DNA from: Leptobrachium leishanense | Taxonomy: Eukaryota > Chordata > Amphibia > Anura > Megophryidae | Direction of reading: 5' to 3' | Length of the DNA: 64,000 nt | NCBI GenBank assembly: GCA_009667805.1 | Contig: CM019066.1 | Location: forward strand, 3,658,001 to 3,722,000 | Shown: piece by piece, positions 58,804 to 64,000 of the stretch | Layout of the letters: each line of letters opens with the position of its first letter | How positions within the stretch are numbered: the first letter of the stretch is position 1 | Notes under the pieces: generated by a model | The model's input: the letters and a program-made list of their open reading frames with translations, nothing else | What the model was told of the DNA's origin: nothing | The model's database searches: none | Position numbers and translations under genes: made by a program

Positions 58804-59714
58804 CGGCGGTTTCTTAACCAGAAGATGGAAATGGATACAAGATTCTCTTTCTCTTCACAATGTTCAGAGTTTTTGGGGTTTTAATAAACCTTTTTCCTTT
58901 TCATCATATGCAGTATAGAAACAAGAAATTTACAGGCATTAAACTCAATTAAGATCAACATGATTAAAAATGGTTAAAATGAATTGTGCACCCCGCAGGG
59001 TCTCCCTATGGACCAGCAATATATTTCATATATAATACCTAAAAAAAGGGGGGGAATTGGAGGCCATTTTATATATATTAAACTTTTTTGGAAAAACTAT
59101 CTCATAGTAACCATATAGATACCATCCCATTTTGTAAACTTTTTTATCAAAAAAGTGACTAATGCTATAATTTAAACTAATTACAATTTGATAAAATATT
59201 AAATGTGTGAACCTCATTTATGCGAAAAATATTATGCAAAATTAATATTAAAGTGCTTTTTGCTAAATTTGAATATAATTGAATATATTATCATTTTTAA
59301 AGTGCTTTTATTCAGTGTGTTAATTACTAAACTATGTGTCTAGAATATATAACAATATCCTCCCTTGTATTGATAAAATAATAAATATCAAAAAAACTTC
59401 TTTTTATGAAGGTGCTATTTAAAGTGCCATATCGTTACTAACTATTATTTAAATGTCAAAATGTATACCTAATTAAGTGTATTATTATTTTAAAGTTTTT
59501 TCTGCATTATAAATTATTAAATAAAGTGGGAAAAAAAAAAAAAAAAAAAAAAGGATAATTATATAAATTTATTTTCTCACAGTTCCTCCACATGTGGTAA
59601 TATCCATATATAGCCCCTTACATCATAAAGGATAAAGAGAGTGGGTATATATTTAAAACCCCAAGAGATGCACAACGAACTCATAAAAAAACTCGTGAAA
59701 AATTCATAGAAAAT

Positions 59715-60335
59715 TCATAGAAAATGGACTACCTCGAAATCATTGTTTAACCCATTTGGTGCCATAGTACCCATTTCATAGATAGTCCGCATCTCCTCCT
59801 GTCCCAACTTATTAATAATATTATCATCTATATTAACTCTATGTATTTTCTTAATGGCCATGAATCTCAAACCTACTGGAGAACCTCCATGTTGGAGCTT
59901 AAAATGTAATGAAACGGAGTGTTTTGCGTACAACTTTTTTATATTTCTGACATGTTCCGAAATTCTTATATTTAGGGCCCTTTTTGTGCGACCAACGTAT
60001 TGGAGGCCACAAGGACATTCTAAGAGATATATTACACTTTTTGAGCAACAATTAAGAACTTCTTTTATTTGTATCTTTTGGTTATAATATATGAATAAAA
60101 AAATTAACCAAAAGATACAAATAAAAGAAGTTCTTAATTGTTGCTCAAAAAGTGTAATATATCTCTTAGAATGTCCTTGTGGCCTCCAATACGTTGGTCG
60201 CACAAAAAGGGCCCTAAATATAAGAATTTCGGAACATGTCAGAAATATAAAAAAGTTGTACGAAAAACACTCCGTTTCATTACATTTTAAGCTCCAACAT
60301 GGAGGTTCTCCAGTAGGTTTGAGATTCATGGCCAT
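59715..60335 (-). pseudogene. Penelope GIY-YIG endonuclease, left arm
   Basis: The minus-strand frame contains the endonuclease part of a Penelope polyprotein. Downstream of the palindrome centre it reads KEVLNCCSKSVIYLLECPCG, LQYVGRTKRALNIRISEH, and HFKLQHGGSPVGLRFMAIKK to a C-terminal NDFEVVHFL. VIYLLEC plus YVGRT is the GIY-YIG motif, followed by the conserved Arg of the domain. These nucleases nick target DNA for Penelope insertion. The first about 84 codons come from the other arm read backwards and are an artefact of the palindrome; the real remnant is about 60084 to 59715. The RT domain is missing. Confidence 0.88.
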
Positions 60336-60474
60336 TAAGAAAATACATAGAGTTAATATAGATGATAATATTATTAATAAGTTGGGACAGGAGGAGATGC
60401 GGACTATCTATGAAATGGGTACTATGGCACCAAATGGGTTAAACAATGATTTCGAGGTAGTCCATTTTCTATGA
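60105..60474 (+). pseudogene. Penelope GIY-YIG endonuclease, right arm
   Basis: This is the mirror copy of the endonuclease, open for about 123 codons from QKIQIKEVLNCC to the stop after 60474. It differs from the left arm by one residue (NIKKLYEKH against NIKKLYAKH), so the two copies are almost identical in age. Catalytic-domain motifs are VIYLLEC, QYVGRT and NIRISEHVR; the late Glu region is GQEEMRTIYEMG. It starts within the palindrome centre, so no upstream RT is present. Confidence 0.9.
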
Positions 60475-61382
60475 ATTTTCTATGAATTTTTCACGAGTTT
60501 TTTTATGAGTTCGTTGTGCATCTCTTGGGGTTTTAAATATATACCCACTCTCTTTATCCTTTATGATGTAAGGGGCTATATATGGATATTACCACATGTG
60601 GAGGAACTGTGAGAAAATAAAATTTATATAATTATCCTTTTTTTTTTTTTTTTTTTTTCCACTTTATTTAATAATTTATAATGCAGAAAAAACTTTAAAA
60701 TAATAATACACTTAATTAGGTATACATTTTGACATTTAAATAATAGTTAGTAACGATATGGCACTTTAAATAGCACCTTCATAAAAAGAAGTTTTTTTGA
60801 TATTTATTATTTTATCAATACAAGGGAGGATATTGTTATATATTCTAGACACATAGTTTAGTAATTAACACACTGAATAAAAGCACTTTAAAAATGATAA
60901 TATATTCAATTATATTCAAATTTAGCAAAAAGCACTTTAATATTAATTTTGCATAATATTTTTCGCATAAATGAGGTTCACACATTTAATATTTTATCAA
61001 ATTGTAATTAGTTTAAATTATAGCATCAGTCACTTTTTTGATAAAAAAGTTTACAAAATGGGATGGTATCTATATGGTTACTATGAGATAGTTTTTCCAA
61101 AAAAGTTTAATATATATAAAATGGCCTCCAATTCCCCCCTTTTTTAGGTATTATATATGAAATATATTGCTGGTCCATAGGGAGACCCTGCGGGGTGCAC
61201 AATTCATTTTAACCATTTTTAATCATGTTGATCTTAATTGAGTTTAATGCCTGTAAATTTCTTGTTTCTATACTGCATATGATGAAAAGGAAAAAGGTTT
61301 ATTAAAACCCCAAAAACTCTGAACATTGTGAAGAGAAAGAGAATCTTGTATCCATTTCCATCTTCTGGTTAAGAAACCGCCG

Positions 61383-61620
61383 ACCGGAAGTAAAATAGCG
61401 GTGCTTGGAACGCAGTGGAACGCGGAAGTAAGAGAATAGGCGTTTGGAACGCGGTGGAACGCGGAAGTGAACCGCGCATGCGCAAAATGGCGGCGCCCAG
61501 TGCCGAAAACGGAAGGATCAATCGGGACAGCAAACAGGACACATGGGAACAATTAAGACTACTTATGGACACTATAAAAGGGCCTACAAGCCCATCACAA
61601 CCATTCCAGCTGATGAAGAT
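61383..61620 (+). promoter_or_regulatory. Penelope terminal-repeat promoter, right arm
   Basis: Plus-strand order: ACCGGAAGT (61383-61391), CGGAAGT at about 61423 and 61462, the NRF-1 site CGCGCATGCGCA (61473-61484), the YY1 site AAAATGGCGGC (61484-61494) and TATAAAAG (61573-61580). CCAG plus CTGATGAAG follow at 61606-61618, where the ribozyme starts and then is cut off by deletion. The layout mirrors 58606-58803. Confidence 0.65.
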
Positions 61621-61842
61621 AATCACCCACATGCCTGGACCCACTTAGAGCCAGTGTTACGGCTCTATATTTGTGAGTGGGATATATCTCATATACACTT
61701 ATAGTAATTTGTATATATCAGTGTTGCACTATTATTTGTCTCCTTTTTTATACATATCTACGCAAGATTTCAGGACCCCAGAGAGCATTATTTTGCGCCG
61801 ATCCAGGTTATTTATTTCATTATAGTTTCAGATTTTGTTTAA

Positions 61843-62010
61843 CCGTTTCACTGCAGAAGACGTGTGGGGAACGTCATGGAAGTCTCCCGCTATATGCGGA
61901 GGACGTTCCCCACACGTCTTCTGCTAAGCAGGCTCTCCTTCCTATACTCACCTCTCTCCTCCGGGGTCCCACGGCGATCTGACTTCATGGAAGCCGGACA
62001 TTGCTTTTAA
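61843..62010. mobile_element. TTAA-type element end with hairpin
   Basis: After TTAA (61839-61842) the sequence CCGTTTCACTGCAGAAG resembles a piggyBac-like end. It is followed by a strong hairpin, GAAGACGTGTGGGGAACGTC mirrored at about 61903-61922. It appears to be interrupted by the copy at 62011; no right end could be assigned. Confidence 0.5.
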
Positions 62011-63173
62011 CCCTTTCGCTGCTGAGGCTTTTCCCGCCTCTGTGCTGAGCTCATTTTTACCTGTTTCGCTCATCTTGTTTAAACGTGTTTTGAAGGCTTA
62101 TTTTAGTATATGACCCAGACATATTATATATCGTTCTTTCCGTCAGACTCGGAAGATTCATAATATGTCATTATAATATGTATCGTCATGTCCTGTCTGT
62201 ATATTATAACAAAAAATGCAATAAAATATGAATTTTCAATAATTTACAATGTGTAAAGTGTTTTTTTTCACATTTTAACATGCGAGCAATTGCGGTTATA
62301 TTTTGTATGGGGTGCGCTTGTTAAAAAAATTAGAAATGGGGTCTCGTTACATTTTTTTGGGGGGAAAATTACGCGATTTTTAACAAACGCAATGCATACA
62401 AAAATCGTTAGTGCAGCATCATTGTTCACATTATAATAGAAATGGGAACAATATTGCTGCATTAAAAAAACGAAAAAAAACTTGTTTATTTTTTTTCGAT
62501 AATTTTTTTTAATTTTTTTTTATTTTTATCTTTAATTTGTATTTTTTTAAAAAAACTTTTTTCATGGTCATGTTTGGTATCGTTGGAAAGGCCATGCTCT
62601 GGCTGATCCAACAGTACCAAACATTAACCCCTAGCTGCCATGGATTGGGAGATAGCGGGGTTCATTGGGTTCAGTTAGCGGTTCAGGGGGCATTCCCGGA
62701 AGCTTGGCCCACATCCAAGATGTCGGCCAGCTCCGGGAGAGGATCACGATTTGGCGCTTTTCGGCACCGAATCGTGATCCGGCACCCAAGGGGTTAAAGG
62801 CATGCACGGTTTGGAAGGGCAGGCTGTGCCCTTCCAAACCGTGCCTGCCTTAACCCTGTGACAGCCGGGATCGGGAGGGAGAGAGGTCCAAAGGACCTCC
62901 CCCCCTCCCTTTCAGGCTCCTCCTCTGCACACGCGGGGGGGCGCCTGAATTACGGTAGATGTCATCGCGCCGTCGCGATGACATCTAATTGTGCCGGCGG
63001 CAGTCCCGGGTGCTGGGCTGACATCGAGGATGTCAGCCCGCACCGGGGGGCACAGCGATCGGCCGGAATCCGGCCGATCGCTGGCCGCAAAGGGAGGATG
63101 TGCTCAGCGCGTCCTCCGCAGGCAACGCTACCTGCGGGTGGACGCGCTGAGCGCGTTCTCCGCAGCGAAAGGG
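62011..63173. mobile_element. piggyBac-like MITE, copy 2 (inverted)
   Basis: Ends CCCTTTCGCTGCTGAGGC and CTCCGCAGCGAAAGGG lie between TTAA at 62007-62010 and 63174-63177. It is related to copy 1 in opposite orientation. GC-rich hairpins (CCTTCCAAACCGTGC and mirror near 62804-62842; CATCGCGCCGTCGCGATG at 62959-62976; CGGCCGGAATCCGGCCG at 63060) crowd its right third. Non-coding. Confidence 0.82.
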
Positions 63174-63177
63174 TTAA

Positions 63178-64000
63178 GAAGCCCCTCCAGGTGTACTGAC
63201 ATCTTTACAACGGGCGCAATGATGTCCTTTTCAGGCCGCCCTCTGGCACTGCTGGGATGGAGCCTGAAAGGGAGGGGGGTCCTTCTGCCCTTTTTATTGG
63301 TGCCTGTCTTTAACCCCCTAGGTGCCGGGTCGTGATTCGCCGTCAATCAGTACCGGATCACGGTCCTATCCCAGAGGAGGCTGACATGTTGGATGTCAGC
63401 CAAGCCTCTGGGGCCTCCCCCACCCACTGACATTGTCACTATATGCGTGATGATGTCAGTTGAGTAGTTAACCGTTTAGCTGCCAAGTGGAGATAGGGGG
63501 TCATTTGGATCTTCATATCTCCTAGAGGGTCATATTGGAATCATTTGAAAGGCAAGAGCATGGCCTATCCAATGATACCAAGCATGACCATGTTACAATA
63601 AAAATAATAAAATAAATAAAAATAAAAAACTTATTTTGTTTTTTTATTTATTAATGTAGCAATATTGTTCCCATTTCAATTATAATGTGAACAATGATGC
63701 TGCACTAATGGTGTTTTTTTGCTTTTAGCTAAAATCACGTAATATCTCAGAAAAATAAAGTTTTTCTGTAATAATAATTTAGTTTAACAAGAGTACCCTA
63801 TAGACTATATAAACATAAAGGCTCAGATGATAAAAATGTGAAAAAATATTATTTTGCACGCTGTTGATGATTGGAAAATCACTTTTTAAAAAAAAATAAA
63901 AAAAATTCTCATAGCATTCTGGCAGGGCATGACGTTTACATATAATAATGATATTTTATAAATCTGCCGAGTCTGCTGAAAAAAAAGAATATATGATTTG
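63178..64000. mobile_element. Third TTAA-type element, cut by window end
   Basis: From TTAACCCCCTAGGTGCCGG (63311) the order of words matches copies 1 and 2: ATGATACCAAGCATGACCATG, ATTGTTCCCATTTCAATTAT, then AATCTGCCGAGTCTGC at 63960. The right end lies beyond the window. 63178-63310 is short intervening sequence. Confidence 0.65.

Larger units (their letters stand above)
57910..61821. mobile_element. Palindromic Penelope-like element, 3.9 kb
   Basis: Two copies of a Penelope 3' region face away from a 20-bp spacer (60085-60104); the left arm runs to 58016 and the right arm to 61821. The left side alone has a terminal extension of about 106 bp (57910-58015). Exact 15-bp duplications ATAGTTTCAGATTTT flank the whole at 57895-57909 and 61822-61836. 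Order outward in each arm: GIY-YIG endonuclease, AT-rich 3' region with a poly-A/T tract, promoter-like block, hammerhead ribozyme, then about 500 bp shared with the palindrome at 10322. The right arm lacks roughly 370 bp including most of the ribozyme. Reverse transcriptase is absent, so both copies are 5'-truncated. Confidence 0.92.

Noticed and set aside
59715..60087. ORF MAMNLKPTGEPPCWSL present on both strands
   Set aside because: It is the reverse complement of the Penelope endonuclease region read through the palindrome.
62537..63346. Overlapping GC-rich ORFs near the right end
   Set aside because: They lie in hairpin-rich piggyBac-like MITE sequence; frames on both strands are equally open and show no domain.

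Overview
The window is animal nuclear DNA built almost entirely from transposable elements. The mixture points to an amphibian, most likely a frog: CR1 and L2 LINEs with short microsatellite 3' tails, Penelope-like elements carrying hammerhead ribozymes, Tc1, many hAT and PIF/Harbinger-like MITEs, piggyBac-like TTAA elements and a Kolobok-like TTAA element. This assignment is an inference from repeat content, because no host gene is recognisable. Nearly all open reading frames are transposon remnants or chance frames through tandem repeats.

Layout. 1-9 kb: a hairpin MITE (called family A here), a hAT MITE with a minisatellite inside it, a second minisatellite, a Tc1 fragment, and a family A/hAT nest. 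9.8-11.5 kb: a Harbinger-like MITE, then a 1.2-kb palindromic Penelope insertion centred on a hammerhead ribozyme. 13-20.6 kb: Harbinger-like MITEs (family B) with TTA/TAA target duplications, a family A copy split by a LINE fragment, and an older hAT. 21-31 kb: small hAT MITEs, family A, a large Harbinger-like element, and a Kolobok-like element that received a hAT. 31.3-34.9 kb: a diverged MITE split by a hAT (itself holding an L2 LINE) and by a second LINE. 35-37.1 kb: a complete but broken Tc1 with a MITE in its transposase. 38-42 kb: an L2 tail and small hAT MITEs. 43.1-49.7 kb: a hAT containing an almost complete CR1 LINE, which in turn contains a truncated LINE. 49.7-53.4 kb: family A copies and a tandem duplication. 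55.4-62 kb: family A and hAT debris around a piggyBac-like element, then a 3.9-kb Penelope palindrome with two opposed GIY-YIG endonuclease ORFs. 62-64 kb: more piggyBac-like elements.

The strongest observation concerns the two Penelope insertions. Both are near-perfect inverted repeats, both have a one-sided extension of about 106 bp, both are flanked by exact 15-bp target duplications, and both contain hammerhead ribozyme cores. In the larger one, ETS, NRF-1, YY1 and TATA motifs lie directly upstream of the ribozyme in each arm. Insertion order can be read from interruptions: hAT before CR1 before the nested LINE, Tc1 before Harbinger MITE, Kolobok before hAT, and family A before both piggyBac and Penelope. 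Between the repeats lie single-copy-looking islands with no coding signal, some of which resemble conserved non-coding sequence.
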